From positions 1-64,000 of the forward strand of contig LOEZ01000071.1 of assembly GCA_001516055.1 (NCBI GenBank): a DNA stretch of 64,000 bases, given 5' to 3'. The position numbers and the translations under genes were made by a program. This document shows, one piece after another, positions 1 to 8,463 of the stretch (the first letter of the stretch is position 1; every line of letters starts with the position of its first letter). The DNA comes from Gracilibacter sp. BRH_c7a (GTDB taxonomy: Bacteria; Bacillota; Desulfitobacteriia; Desulfitobacteriales; Syntrophobotulaceae). A model generated the notes under the pieces. It was not told the origin of the DNA and searched no databases. It was given only the letters and a program-made list of their open reading frames with translations.

Positions 1-5
1 CTATT

Positions 6-770
6 GTGGCTATAGCAAAAATTTCAAGCGTAAGTATGATAGGGAAGCTTTCTTCGTACTCAGGCGGTGATTTCCACTCGACTACGGTAAACATCAAAGA
101 GTTACTTTCAGGGAGAACATCTTTTAGGGAAGAAGTGTTTAGTGAAGAGCTGTACTTAAAGCCCTTTGAGTTTATGATTTTCGTACATGATGAAGAAGAG
201 GAGAATGAAGAAACCGAGAAAGCTGGGGTACTAATCGGAAGATTATTTAATGTTGATCGATGTAATGAGGATGAGTTCGATCCAATGGAAGTTTTTGACA
301 ATGTAGATCAATATACATATGAGATTTATGAAATGGCGGGCATGTATCATGGCGGAATCACAAGTGAAAATATTTTAGCAATTGATTCTTTCATAATATA
401 TCCGGAATTTAGAGGGAAAAACGTGGGAACTGCGGTAATTCATATTTTATCTGAAGTAATTGAGGCCCAATTTAATTTAAAGGCAGGCTGTTTAATTGTT
501 GTGCCAGAACCAGGTTATGATGTTGAGAGAGAAGCCAAACCCGATGAAGTGCAATATGAGAGCAATAAGAAAAGATGCGAGATATTTTGGAAAAAACTAG
601 GGTTTGAACGCTTAGAAGACAGTTCTTACTGGTATTTTAATTTAGACATGAAGATGTTAGTGAACGGCCAGAACCCAGCTGAAAACGAAGAGGAATCTTA
701 TCCTAAACTAGTGGCTGAGACTGCAACAATTTATGAATTTCGATCTAATTCAGATAATAACGAGCACTGA
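6..770 (+). CDS. GNAT-family N-acetyltransferase, possibly 5'-truncated by the window edge
   Basis: The central part contains the acetyl-CoA-binding signature of the GNAT fold: a beta strand (IDSFIIYPEF) followed by RGKNVGTAVIHIL, the R-x-x-x-x-G/A loop and helix that bind the CoA pyrophosphate. The segment WKKLGFERL near the C-terminus fits the usual last GNAT strand-helix. The substrate cannot be told. The frame opens with GTG at 6, but only five bases precede it, no ribosome binding site is visible and no stop closes the frame upstream, so the real start may lie outside the window. The acidic run around residues 60-70 (EEEENEETE) is unusual but not diagnostic. The gene is separated by about 200 bp from the next operon. 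Confidence 0.6.
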   Translation: MAIAKISSVSMIGKLSSYSGGDFHSTTVNIKELLSGRTSFREEVFSEELYLKPFEFMIFVHDEEEENEETEKAGVLIGRLFNVDRCNEDEFDPMEVFDNVDQYTYEIYEMAGMYHGGITSENILAIDSFIIYPEFRGKNVGTAVIHILSEVIEAQFNLKAGCLIVVPEPGYDVEREAKPDEVQYESNKKRCEIFWKKLGFERLEDSSYWYFNLDMKMLVNGQNPAENEEESYPKLVAETATIYEFRSNSDNNEH

Positions 771-974
771 AAGTGGGTTTCTTTTCTGGGGTAGAATATG
801 GGGCCCCCCAGCCATCGTATAAACCAGCGAATTTGTAAACTCTTATATGACTTTTAGGAGTGCGTAGTTGGTGGGAATGTGAAAAATAGAGGAATTCTGT
901 GTCCGTAATAGAAATGATTGTTAAGTGTAGGATTGAGTTGTGGGAAAGAAAATATCTTTCTTTGAGGTTGAATC

Positions 975-2144
975 ATGTTTATTTGGTTAACCGGCACAAA
1001 AGTTGTTTTATATTCGTGGTTTATAATTAGATTATTGGAAAAAACCCCGCTTAGCTTTCCGTTGATGGCAATTGCGCTTGCTATTTTAGCCAGTGGCTTT
1101 TGGCGAAGTTTTTACAGGTATTCAAACGCAAAAGTGAATATGATTACTTTGCTGCTGGATTTAATTTTGGCTGTCCTTATTTCTCTGTTTCCAAAAAGTG
1201 CCGGCTTCGATAAACTTTTTATGATTTACCTCATAGAAGGGACAGCTATATTACCGAAGCCTTTCTTCAGTATTTACGCTATTGTCGCAGCAACGGTCAG
1301 TGTAGGATCTTTTGCACTGTTTGAATTTAGGGAAACGGGTCAGATGGAATTACTGGGGATTGCCGAGATAATGCTGTACGGATTTGTTTTTATTCTGGTT
1401 CTAAGTGAAAGAAGACAAAGGGAACAAAGGCTAGCCTATGAAAAACTGACGAAAGAACTTGAATACGTTAACCTTCAACTGAACGAAAGTATGGTCTTGA
1501 GTGAAAAGTTAGCCTCCGAAGCTGAACGGCGACGAATCGCGGGCGAAATCCACGATAGCCTTGGCCATGATCTCACCGGCCTGATTTTGACTCTCGAAGC
1601 GGGTAAAAGACTGATGAACCATGATCCAAAAGTCGCAAAGGGCCATTGGGACAAAGCTCTTCAAGTTTCTCGAACAGCACTTAACTCAGTTAGGGAACTG
1701 GTTTCAGAAAAAAGGGAATCATATTTCGAATTCGAGTTTATTTCCCGTCTTAAAAAAATGGCCTGCGAGGTGCAGGATTTAACCGGTTTGCAGATAGAAA
1801 TTGATATGAAGCCCCAGGATCTGTGCTTATCAAGTAAAGAAAAGTTCAATTTGTATCGGATATTTCAGGAAGCCATCACCAATACCTTGCGTCACACCAA
1901 TGCTGACCGTGTGCAAATTTATATTTCAGGCAACAAGGAAACCGTGTCTTTTTCCTATGGCGATAATGGAGCCGGAACAAATAAGATTGAAGCGGGTAAC
2001 GGCTTAAAAGGTATGAAGAAAAGAATCGCTGAACTTGGCGGCGTCATTTCTTTTCATTCGCAGAGGGGAAAAGGTTTTAAAATTAACGGGCAAATAAGCA
2101 GACGGAGGGTAAGAAATGAAGAAGATAAAAATTCTGATTGCTGA
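975..2144 (+). CDS. NarL-type sensor histidine kinase (HisKA_3 / LiaS-DesK class)
   Basis: Membrane sensor kinase that autophosphorylates on histidine and passes phosphate to the overlapping response regulator. The first ~150 residues are hydrophobic with about five membrane segments and no large extracellular loop, so the signal is probably sensed in or near the membrane. A coiled region leads into the HisKA_3 box RRRIAGEIHDSLGHDL with the phosphoacceptor at His193. The ATPase domain shows the N-box (FQEAITNTLRHTNAD) and G-boxes (DNGAGTNK, GNGLKGMKKRIAELGG). The ATG follows a GAGG ribosome site about 8 bp away. The end overlaps the regulator gene by 29 bp, so the two are translationally coupled. 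The regulated process is unknown; the gene downstream is an obvious candidate target. Confidence 0.9.
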   Translation: MFIWLTGTKVVLYSWFIIRLLEKTPLSFPLMAIALAILASGFWRSFYRYSNAKVNMITLLLDLILAVLISLFPKSAGFDKLFMIYLIEGTAILPKPFFSIYAIVAATVSVGSFALFEFRETGQMELLGIAEIMLYGFVFILVLSERRQREQRLAYEKLTKELEYVNLQLNESMVLSEKLASEAERRRIAGEIHDSLGHDLTGLILTLEAGKRLMNHDPKVAKGHWDKALQVSRTALNSVRELVSEKRESYFEFEFISRLKKMACEVQDLTGLQIEIDMKPQDLCLSSKEKFNLYRIFQEAITNTLRHTNADRVQIYISGNKETVSFSYGDNGAGTNKIEAGNGLKGMKKRIAELGGVISFHSQRGKGFKINGQISRRRVRNEEDKNSDC

Positions 2145-2778
2145 TGACCAGCAGATTGTCTGCGAAGGCTTGAACACGATTTTGCAGTTTGAAGAGGATT
2201 TTGAAGTTGTAGGTGTTTGTCACAATGGGCAAGAGGCGTTGGATTTTTTTGAGCAAAATATTCCCGATATAGTCCTGATGGATGCACGTATGCCTGTGAT
2301 GAACGGCATTGTGGCTACCGGAGAAATCAGCAGGCTTTTTTTGGATACCAAGGTGCTGATTCTGACAACTTTCAACGAGGACATTCTGATTATCGAGGGA
2401 TTACAAAACGGTGCCAAAGGTTTCTTGCTTAAAGATATGCAGCCCGAGGAACTATGTAAGATCATCAGGGTTGTTCATGACGGTGGAATTTGCTTGCATC
2501 CTGATGTGGCCCAAAAAATTCTCGCCAAGATATCAGACCAGGATAAGAAGGCAGCAGCGGATAATCTGACTGAGATAGATATTTCGGGGCTTACCAACCG
2601 AGAGAAGGAAGTCTTAGGGTTGATCGGCAAGGGTTATTCCAATATTGAAATATCTTCTGCTCTTTTTATTGTCGAAGGTACTGTCAAAAATCATGTAAGC
2701 AGTCTGCTAGCCAAATTTGGGGCTAGGGACAGGACCCAATTGGCACTGCTTGCTCAAAAAATTCATGACTTAAGATAG
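2116..2778 (+). CDS. NarL/LuxR-family response regulator
   Basis: Two-domain transcription factor and partner of the kinase it overlaps. The receiver domain has the acidic pair D10-D11, the phosphoacceptor D56 in IVLMDARMP and the conserved Lys near 107 (LLKDMQPEEL). The C-terminal LuxR-type helix-turn-helix begins at LTNREKEVLGLIGKGYSN and continues with EGTVKNHVSSLLAK, the recognition helix. A strong GGAGG site lies 7 bp before the ATG. A 15-bp stem terminator follows, so the two-component pair forms its own transcript. Target genes are not evident. Confidence 0.93.
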   Translation: MKKIKILIADDQQIVCEGLNTILQFEEDFEVVGVCHNGQEALDFFEQNIPDIVLMDARMPVMNGIVATGEISRLFLDTKVLILTTFNEDILIIEGLQNGAKGFLLKDMQPEELCKIIRVVHDGGICLHPDVAQKILAKISDQDKKAAADNLTEIDISGLTNREKEVLGLIGKGYSNIEISSALFIVEGTVKNHVSSLLAKFGARDRTQLALLAQKIHDLR

Positions 2779-2810
2779 AGAAAACCATGCCTGGGGTATG
2801 ATGTGCAATG

Positions 2811-2849
2811 ACTCCCTCATCTTTATAGTATAAAGGTGAGGGAGTTTAT
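2811..2849 (+). terminator. Intrinsic terminator after the two-component pair
   Basis: Fifteen-base arms ACTCCCTCATCTTTA (2811-2825) and TAAAGGTGAGGGAGT (2831-2845) pair with one G-U, around a 5-base loop. Only a short TTTA follows, so termination may be incomplete; the downstream ATG lies just 18 bp further on. Confidence 0.7.
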
Positions 2850-2866
2850 AATTGTGGGAGGTTGAA

Positions 2867-4501
2867 ATGAAACATAAAAAAACAATCCTTGTCAGCGTGA
2901 TGTTGATTCTGGTTTTGGGTATTTCCGCGATTTTTACCGTATTTTATGTAAAAACACAAGTATCAGATTTGTTCCGGATGAACAAGGAACTTCAGGAAGA
3001 GGGCTATTATATGGCCGATTTTGAGTTCAAAATGATGGGAATGGCGTACTGGCTGGATCACGGCCATTACTACACTGCGTTGTCACGGCTGGGTAAACTG
3101 CACAAACAGTTAAAAACAAGAGAGGGATTAATCAAAGTGCCGGAATTTACCAACAAGCAAGATGAATTGGCTTTCTACTTAAATCTTCAAAACCCTAGAA
3201 CAGGGGCCTTTATGGATGATTCTTTTCCATATTGCACGTATAACGAACCTACTGAAAATATCTTAGCTCATCTTGATTCGCTCGTTAAAGAAACAGGACA
3301 ACCCTTACGCTTGAAGTATCCTTTGAAGTACTTGGATGAAATCAATACGCCTGAAAAGGTGGAAGTGTTTTTGGACGATGTATCCAATGTCGGCTGGATT
3401 GGTTCCAAGTTTCCGCAAACCACTTTTGTATTCGCCAGAAGCTTATTAAGTTATTACAACGGAGAAGGTGTTATGGAGGAAAACAATTTATATCATTTCT
3501 CTCCTGAATGGAAACAAGCTTTGCTTCTGTGGTTTTATGCCAATCAAGATCCGCAAACAGGGTTTTGGGGACCAAGATTAAGAACAAGCGGCCAATTGCT
3601 GAAAAAGGATTTAACCAACACTGCTTCCGTTATTAAGACATTCATTGACAGAAATGGCAATGACATTCACGCATCGTTTCCTTTACAATACAAGAAGGAG
3701 ATGTTCAGAACGGCTCTTGAGGTTTTGTCTGAACCCATGCCTGCTGATGAAGATTTGGATGAATGGCATGAGTGGTCGTTGAAAATGGGAAAAGGCACAG
3801 CCATGCTGACAAGATATTTATGGAAAGACGCATCTAAAGATGATAAATTAAAGGCGAAAGCATTGATTGAAGATTATGTAAAAAGCATCTTTGAAAAAAA
3901 TTATATTTCAGAGGAAGGAGCATTCAGCTATTATCCTAATTCAGACCACGCTACTTTAGACGGCACGGGCGGAACAATAAACCAGTTTACCGACTTTGGT
4001 TTTTTCTCAACTGAAAAGCAAAATAAATTATGGGGGAACTCTGAAGATAGTATAGTTAATCTTGGGGTACACAACGTTTCGGCCCTTACACAAAATGATC
4101 TCGAATGGATCACGAATCATCCTGAAATAAATTCTCTTCGTTTTTATGATACGATTCCAGACTTTGGCGATCTGACATCCGGGGTTTTCGCTGTTGCCTA
4201 TCCCCAAAGAACTCCGGTTCGGGATGTAATGGATTTCACTCCCAAAGTCCAGCATTGGCTGAATACCACTTCGCAAAGCATGGGAAATTGGGTCTCTAAA
4301 GAGGCAACGGTACAAAGTATGAACACCTTGGAAATAGAAGAAGTCCTTGTTTATGAAGAAGGAATTTCATTGAAAACTACAAATGAGTTTCTTCAAAAGA
4401 ATCACAGATTTGCAGTACTTGGTTTTGATGTTTTGCAGATTCCCAGATACAAAATCATCTTTGAGTTAATAATGGGATTCTGTGCGGGGGGTGTCGGGTA
4501 A
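2867..4501 (+). CDS. Unrecognised membrane-anchored protein
   Basis: I do not recognise this family. The start is set at ATG 2867 because GGGAGG lies 5 bp upstream; a TTG at 2852 in the same frame has no such site. Residues 5-27 form one hydrophobic segment (signal anchor), so the ~510-residue remainder is probably outside the cell. It is rich in Trp/Tyr/Phe and has repeated helical stretches with motifs such as LNLQNPRTGAFMDD and ANQDPQTGFWGPRLR, each followed by a helix. This pattern is reminiscent of alpha/alpha-toroid folds (inference only). It lies 88 bp after the two-component system and may be its target. The frame ends in an odd glycine-rich tail directly after a run of six G (4486-4491); a frameshift there would replace the C-terminus (see findings). 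Confidence 0.6.
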   Translation: MKHKKTILVSVMLILVLGISAIFTVFYVKTQVSDLFRMNKELQEEGYYMADFEFKMMGMAYWLDHGHYYTALSRLGKLHKQLKTREGLIKVPEFTNKQDELAFYLNLQNPRTGAFMDDSFPYCTYNEPTENILAHLDSLVKETGQPLRLKYPLKYLDEINTPEKVEVFLDDVSNVGWIGSKFPQTTFVFARSLLSYYNGEGVMEENNLYHFSPEWKQALLLWFYANQDPQTGFWGPRLRTSGQLLKKDLTNTASVIKTFIDRNGNDIHASFPLQYKKEMFRTALEVLSEPMPADEDLDEWHEWSLKMGKGTAMLTRYLWKDASKDDKLKAKALIEDYVKSIFEKNYISEEGAFSYYPNSDHATLDGTGGTINQFTDFGFFSTEKQNKLWGNSEDSIVNLGVHNVSALTQNDLEWITNHPEINSLRFYDTIPDFGDLTSGVFAVAYPQRTPVRDVMDFTPKVQHWLNTTSQSMGNWVSKEATVQSMNTLEIEEVLVYEEGISLKTTNEFLQKNHRFAVLGFDVLQIPRYKIIFELIMGFCAGGVG

Positions 4502-4672
4502 CTGGCATCTCTACCGTGACTCGGAAATCGGAAATCGAAAATATCGGAGTAGAAATTTATGGTATTATTTTCAAATTACATACAAAGGGAGGATTCGGGC
4601 CTTAATACAAAGTAAGGAGAAACCCAGCCATAAACACAAATCTGGGAAAAAATCAAATAAAAATATTATTGA

Positions 4673-4696
4673 ATGCAGGTTTCTTACAACCTGCAT
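4673..4696. repeat. Short perfect inverted repeat (hairpin)
   Basis: ATGCAGGT (4673-4680) and ACCTGCAT (4689-4696) form an 8-bp perfect stem with an 8-base loop in the 300-bp gap before the XRE gene. No T-run follows. It could be a weak terminator for the upstream gene; nothing else is seen in 4502-4672. Confidence 0.4.
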
Positions 4697-4710
4697 ATAT
4701 TATGAACAAC

Positions 4711-4778
4711 TATGGAAAGTTGACTTGACATGGTGTTGTTATGGTGATAACTTTATCATGTAAAGTATACTTTCCATA
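4711..4778 (+). promoter_or_regulatory. Candidate promoter and operator of the XRE-MBL operon
   Basis: A TTGACA -35 box sits at 4725-4730. A weak -10 (TAACTT, 4748-4753) lies 17 bp downstream. The promoter is flanked by perfect 10-bp inverted arms TATGGAAAGT (4711-4720) and ACTTTCCATA (4769-4778). Between them is a smaller dyad, TGATAA/TTATCA (about 4746-4759), over the -10. Autoregulation by the small XRE protein encoded 22 bp further on is an inference from position. Confidence 0.45.
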
Positions 4779-4800
4779 ACATGATGAAAGAAGTGTAACG

Positions 4801-5004
4801 GTGAAAAACAGATTAGAAGAGATTAGGAAGCAACGTTGTATCAAACAAGAAGAGTTGGCAACTGCTTTAGAAGTTTCTCGTCAAACCATAGGTTCATTAG
4901 AGAATGGTAGATATAATCCATCAATTACGTTGGCATTTAAAATTGCACGTTATTTTGATATGTCAATAGAAGAAATATTCATTTATGAGGAGGAAAAGGT
5001 ATGA
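4801..5004 (+). CDS. Small XRE/Cro-type transcriptional regulator (YgzD-like)
   Basis: A 67-residue protein that is almost only a helix-turn-helix: RLEEIRKQRCIKQEELATAL, then SRQTIGSLENGRYNPS, the XRE recognition helix. The ending YFDMSIEEIF is typical of the short YgzD/YozG-like regulators of Firmicutes. It starts with GTG and has only a weak ribosome site. Its stop overlaps the start of the MBL-fold gene by 4 bp (ATGA type), so the two are coupled. It probably controls its own operon through the inverted repeats upstream. Confidence 0.85.
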   Translation: MKNRLEEIRKQRCIKQEELATALEVSRQTIGSLENGRYNPSITLAFKIARYFDMSIEEIFIYEEEKV

Positions 5005-5777
5005 TAAATAAAACAGATATAACTTATGTAGCAAACGCAGGCGTGCTTCTAAGTTTTGATGGCAAGAAAATACTGATTGATGCTCTATGTGACTCAAGGT
5101 TGCCTATATATAAAAATACATCTGCAGACATATGTAATAAAATCATTAAGGGGATAGCACCTTATGATAATATCGACCTTATGTTAATAACGCACAACCA
5201 TGGAGACCATTTTGATGCAAAGATGATTGGTCGTTTTTTAGAGCAAAATTATGATACTCTTGTTATCTCTACAGATAGAGTAGTGTCAGAGCTGAGGAGC
5301 TGTATTTTCGACCCGAAGGACCCCAGATTAATTGAAGTAAACCCCCAACTTTATTGTGCAGAAAGAATTAGGATCAAAGGTATAGATATTCAAGCCATCT
5401 CTATGGCGCATGACGGTAAAGAATATTCAGATGTAAAAAATCTTGCTTTTCTTATTGAATATGGTAGAACCATATTGCATGTAGGTGACGCTGCACCTAC
5501 TAAAAATAATTATCAAGCCCTCAAGGGTGGACAATACAATATAGACTTACTTATTGCTAACTTCCCTTATGTTGGGCTGCCTGTGGCTAGACAAATAGTT
5601 AAGGATTATATTGACCCAGGAAAGATCGCTGTAGTACATTTACCAATCAAGGAACATGATAGGTTCAATTGGATACCTTCCACCAAAAAAAGTTACGAAC
5701 GTGTCAAAGAATCATTTTATCAAACAGAATTCCTTGAAGAAGTGGGCTTAACAATCAATATGCTCCTAGGTGCATAG
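5001..5777 (+). CDS. Metallo-beta-lactamase-fold hydrolase (UlaG-like)
   Basis: The metal-binding signature H65-x-H67-x-D69-H70 (THNHGDHFD) is intact. Later ligands are plausible at ILHVGDAAPT and VVHLPIKEHDRF. At 258 residues with no extra domains it resembles the UlaG / L-ascorbate-6-phosphate-lactonase-like branch of MBL-fold enzymes, whose substrates are diverse, so no substrate is assigned. It is cytoplasmic (no signal peptide) and translationally coupled to the XRE regulator. The ribosome site AGGAGG lies within the end of that gene. Confidence 0.8.
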   Translation: MINKTDITYVANAGVLLSFDGKKILIDALCDSRLPIYKNTSADICNKIIKGIAPYDNIDLMLITHNHGDHFDAKMIGRFLEQNYDTLVISTDRVVSELRSCIFDPKDPRLIEVNPQLYCAERIRIKGIDIQAISMAHDGKEYSDVKNLAFLIEYGRTILHVGDAAPTKNNYQALKGGQYNIDLLIANFPYVGLPVARQIVKDYIDPGKIAVVHLPIKEHDRFNWIPSTKKSYERVKESFYQTEFLEEVGLTINMLLGA

Positions 5778-5843
5778 ATAAACCTGATGAGATAAAGAAT
5801 AATAAATTGCAAGGTGTATTAATAAAAGGAAAAGAAGAAGGTA

Positions 5844-6437
5844 ATGACTATGTCATTTCAACCAATAGACCGTTCGTTTTTCCAACTGCCTACGTTAAGC
5901 TTAGCTCGTGCTTTGTTGGGGATGCTGCTTGTAAAGGAAACAGAGTTAGGTACAGCTTCAGGATGGATTGTGGAAACTGAAGCTTACATTGGGCCGGAAG
6001 ATCGGGCGGCACATAGTTATGGAAATAGAAGAACCAAAAGAAATGAAGTAATGTTTGGCCCCCCAGGCTATATCTATACTTATGTGATGCATACTCACTG
6101 CCTTATTAATGTAGTTAGTGGGGAAATAGGGCGTCCAGAGGCAGTATTAATTAGAGCTTTAGAACCGTGTTCTGGAGTCGATCTGATGTTTGAGCGTCGA
6201 GGAAAAGAAAAAAAGAAACAAGATTTAACAAATGGACCAGGAAAATTAACGAAGGCCCTAGGAATAGTGAAAGAAGATTATGGAAGAGCAATATTTGAGT
6301 CCCCGCTTTTCATTGCTGAAGGAAAAGAAATCGAATCTATAGCGGATGGTCCAAGAATAGGTATTGATAATAGCGGTGAAGCCAAAGACTACCCTTGGCG
6401 TTTCTGGCTGGAGGGTAATCGTTTTGTATCAAAATAG
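5844..6437 (+). CDS. DNA-3-methyladenine glycosylase (AAG/MPG family)
   Basis: Monofunctional base-excision-repair glycosylase that removes alkylated purines such as 3-methyladenine and hypoxanthine from DNA. The family core is clear: LARALLGMLLVKE, then IVETEAYIGPEDRAAHS, which carries the catalytic Glu, then RNEVMFGPPGYIYTYVMH and the substrate-pocket segment LTNGPGKLTKALGI. Length (197 aa) is normal for bacterial members. ATG 5844 is used; ATG 5850 is also possible, and AAGAAGG just upstream is the likely ribosome site. It is transcribed singly or with the MBL-fold gene 66 bp upstream. Confidence 0.93.
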   Translation: MTMSFQPIDRSFFQLPTLSLARALLGMLLVKETELGTASGWIVETEAYIGPEDRAAHSYGNRRTKRNEVMFGPPGYIYTYVMHTHCLINVVSGEIGRPEAVLIRALEPCSGVDLMFERRGKEKKKQDLTNGPGKLTKALGIVKEDYGRAIFESPLFIAEGKEIESIADGPRIGIDNSGEAKDYPWRFWLEGNRFVSK

Positions 6438-6519
6438 TACTTAAATTAATTGGTATTATTTTAACTATGCTATTATTAGGAGGGATACGCAAAAAAATAT
6501 ATCTTAAGGGGGAAGTTAA

Positions 6520-7476
6520 ATGGTCCTTGAAGAGATTAAAAGAATTTGTAGCTTGGGAACAGGTAGAATCGGTCCTGGTATAGCCCTGACATTTGCATTA
6601 GCTGGCTATCAGGTCCATATGTATGGTCGCTCTGATAATAGTATTAATCAAGCTTTTGATATAATAAACTATATACTTGAGAAATACAGGGAAAATAGTT
6701 TAGTTCAAAAAGCCGATATTCCAGAGATAATGGGACGGATAAGAGGTGTAACAACATTAGAAGAGGCGGCAGAAGGTGCTGATTTTGTTATCGAATCAAT
6801 CGTTGAAGACCTTACTATAAAGCAAGAGATTTTTGGGAAAATGGAAAGATTGTGCTCAAATAATACTATTTTTGCTTCTAGCACCTCTGGCTTAACTCCA
6901 ACAGCAATTGCCCAAAATCTAAAGCATAAAGACCGTTTTATAGTTGCTCATTTCTGGAACCCATCCCACCTCATTCCGCTCGTTGAGGTTGTTCCAGGGA
7001 AACATACTACTCAGAACACTACATATATTACGTCAAAAATATTAGACCTAATTGGGAAGAAGCCCGTAGTACTAGAGCAGGAGGCTTTGGGCTTTATTGG
7101 TAATCGTCTACAGTTTGCGATGCTTCGAGAGGCACTATATCTTATAGAATCCGGAATTGCTACGAAAGAAGCGATTGATACAACCATAAAATACGCTCTG
7201 GGTCGTCGATTGTCTACCACGGGTCCATTTGAGAGTGCTGACTTGAGCGGGTTGGATGTTATCTACAATATATCTTCTTATCTGTTTCAAGATCTATGCA
7301 ATAGTACAGAAGTTGCGCCTATTTTAAGAGAAAGTATTGACGAAGGAAAGCTTGGAGCCAAAACAGGCTCGGGGTTTTACGATTGGACGCAGAATTCGTT
7401 GTTTAAGATTAATAAACTTAGGGAAGAAGACCTTTTTGAATGGCTGAATAAAGATAAGAGGAAATATCTAGGATAA
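6520..7476 (+). CDS. 3-hydroxyacyl-CoA dehydrogenase family protein
   Basis: NAD-dependent oxidoreductase of the 3-hydroxyacyl/3-hydroxybutyryl-CoA dehydrogenase superfamily. The N-terminal Rossmann motif is ICSLGTGRIGPGIALTFALAGY. The catalytic-domain segments FIVAHFWNPSHLIPLVEV (catalytic His) and QEALGFIGNRLQFAMLREA follow, and the C-terminal 3HCDH domain ends in GKLGAKTGSGFYDW. It stands alone without thiolase, crotonase or acyl-CoA dehydrogenase genes, so butyrate/butanol metabolism is not supported here. Relatives of this single-gene type include L-carnitine and gulonate dehydrogenases, so the substrate is open. AAGGGGGA precedes the ATG by 7 bp. Confidence 0.82.
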   Translation: MVLEEIKRICSLGTGRIGPGIALTFALAGYQVHMYGRSDNSINQAFDIINYILEKYRENSLVQKADIPEIMGRIRGVTTLEEAAEGADFVIESIVEDLTIKQEIFGKMERLCSNNTIFASSTSGLTPTAIAQNLKHKDRFIVAHFWNPSHLIPLVEVVPGKHTTQNTTYITSKILDLIGKKPVVLEQEALGFIGNRLQFAMLREALYLIESGIATKEAIDTTIKYALGRRLSTTGPFESADLSGLDVIYNISSYLFQDLCNSTEVAPILRESIDEGKLGAKTGSGFYDWTQNSLFKINKLREEDLFEWLNKDKRKYLG

Positions 7477-7559
7477 AAGGTAAAAGACGTCGGAATTATG
7501 AGTTACTAATAAAGGAGGAGCTTTCGGTAAACAAGCTTATATCTAGGAGAACATTTATT

Positions 7560-8336
7560 ATGGGTGGGATAGGAATGGTATCATACCTGTACTTTGATCT
7601 CCATTCGATTGCTATAAAACAATATACGGTTACAATTAATAACCTGCCTAAAGATTTTGAGGGTTTTACAATTCTCCATTTAACGGATTTACACGCTAAA
7701 GAATATGGTTATGACCAAAATCGATTACTAGGTTTAATTAACAGTCAGAAATTTGATATGGTAGCACTCACCGGTGATTTTATCGATAAGAATAATATCA
7801 ATGGAGAACCGTTATTATCTTTAGTTAGAGGATTAATCTCCAAGCCCATTTTTTTTGTACCTGGAAACCATGAATGGTCGACAGAGTTTGGAATTAGAGC
7901 TTCTCTGGATAACTATGGTGTAAGAGTGCTGGAGAATAAGAAATATAAATATTCGAAAGGGAATTCTCATATTTGGATCACAGGTGTTGATGACCCTTAT
8001 CTTCGACGAGATAAGTTGGATGAAGCACTTTATGGTATAAGTGATTCTCAACCAAAGGTATTACTGGCTCATGCCCCTAATATTTTTCCATCAGCCGCTA
8101 AGCAAGATGTCGGATTGGTATTAGTTGGGCATACTCACGGTGGACAAGTAAGACTTCCTATAGTTGGTGCGATTGTTGCCCCGGGACAAGGACTTTTTCC
8201 AAAGTACGATTACGGTCTATTCACTTCTGGTTCTACAAAGATGATTATTAATGGAGGTTTAGGGGAAAGTGTTTTGCCGATAAGATTTTATAATAGACCG
8301 GAAATAGTTTTAGTAAAATTAGTTTCCTCGGGCTAG
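7560..8336 (+). CDS. Calcineurin-like metallophosphoesterase, YkuE type, with Tat-like leader
   Basis: All phosphoesterase motifs are present: DLHAK (after HLT), GDFID, GNHEW and GHTHGGQ, the set typical of YkuE/YaeI-type enzymes that bind a di-metal centre. B. subtilis YkuE is an established Tat-exported wall-associated phosphoesterase. The first usual start codon is ATG 7560 (TAGGAGA 9 bp upstream). The frame stays open upstream and encodes NKLISRRTFIMGGIG, a good twin-arginine motif, directly after an optimal AAAGGAGG (7511-7518). At the ideal spacing, however, the codon is GTA (7527-7529), not a normal start. Either translation begins at an unusual codon, or the Tat leader has been lost by a point change (see findings). 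Confidence 0.85.
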   Translation: MGGIGMVSYLYFDLHSIAIKQYTVTINNLPKDFEGFTILHLTDLHAKEYGYDQNRLLGLINSQKFDMVALTGDFIDKNNINGEPLLSLVRGLISKPIFFVPGNHEWSTEFGIRASLDNYGVRVLENKKYKYSKGNSHIWITGVDDPYLRRDKLDEALYGISDSQPKVLLAHAPNIFPSAAKQDVGLVLVGHTHGGQVRLPIVGAIVAPGQGLFPKYDYGLFTSGSTKMIINGGLGESVLPIRFYNRPEIVLVKLVSSG

Positions 8337-8368
8337 CCTTTTTTGTAATCATTCCACAAAAACAGGAG

Positions 8369-8461
8369 ATGGAAAGAGCATTGATATCGAAAATGAAGAA
8401 GAGGAAGAGTGTTATGATAATTGCAAATGAAGTAATTGAAAAAGTGTTGGAAAATGATTAG
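8369..8461 (+). CDS. Possible 30-aa upstream reading frame coupled to the HEAT-like gene
   Basis: A short frame (start MERALISKMKK, end EKVLEND) whose stop TAG ends 2 bp before the ATG of the next gene. That gene has no good ribosome site of its own, so coupling is conceivable. No clear Shine-Dalgarno serves ATG 8369; GAGGAAG lies before an internal ATG at 8414. It may be chance. Confidence 0.2.
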   Translation: MERALISKMKKRKSVMIIANEVIEKVLEND

Positions 8462-8463
8462 AT

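Noticed and set aside
4482-4763. 93-codon forward frame after the unrecognised 544-aa protein
   Set aside because: Basic, low-complexity product, no ribosome site, covers the promoter/operator region of the XRE gene; mentioned only as one possible frameshift continuation.
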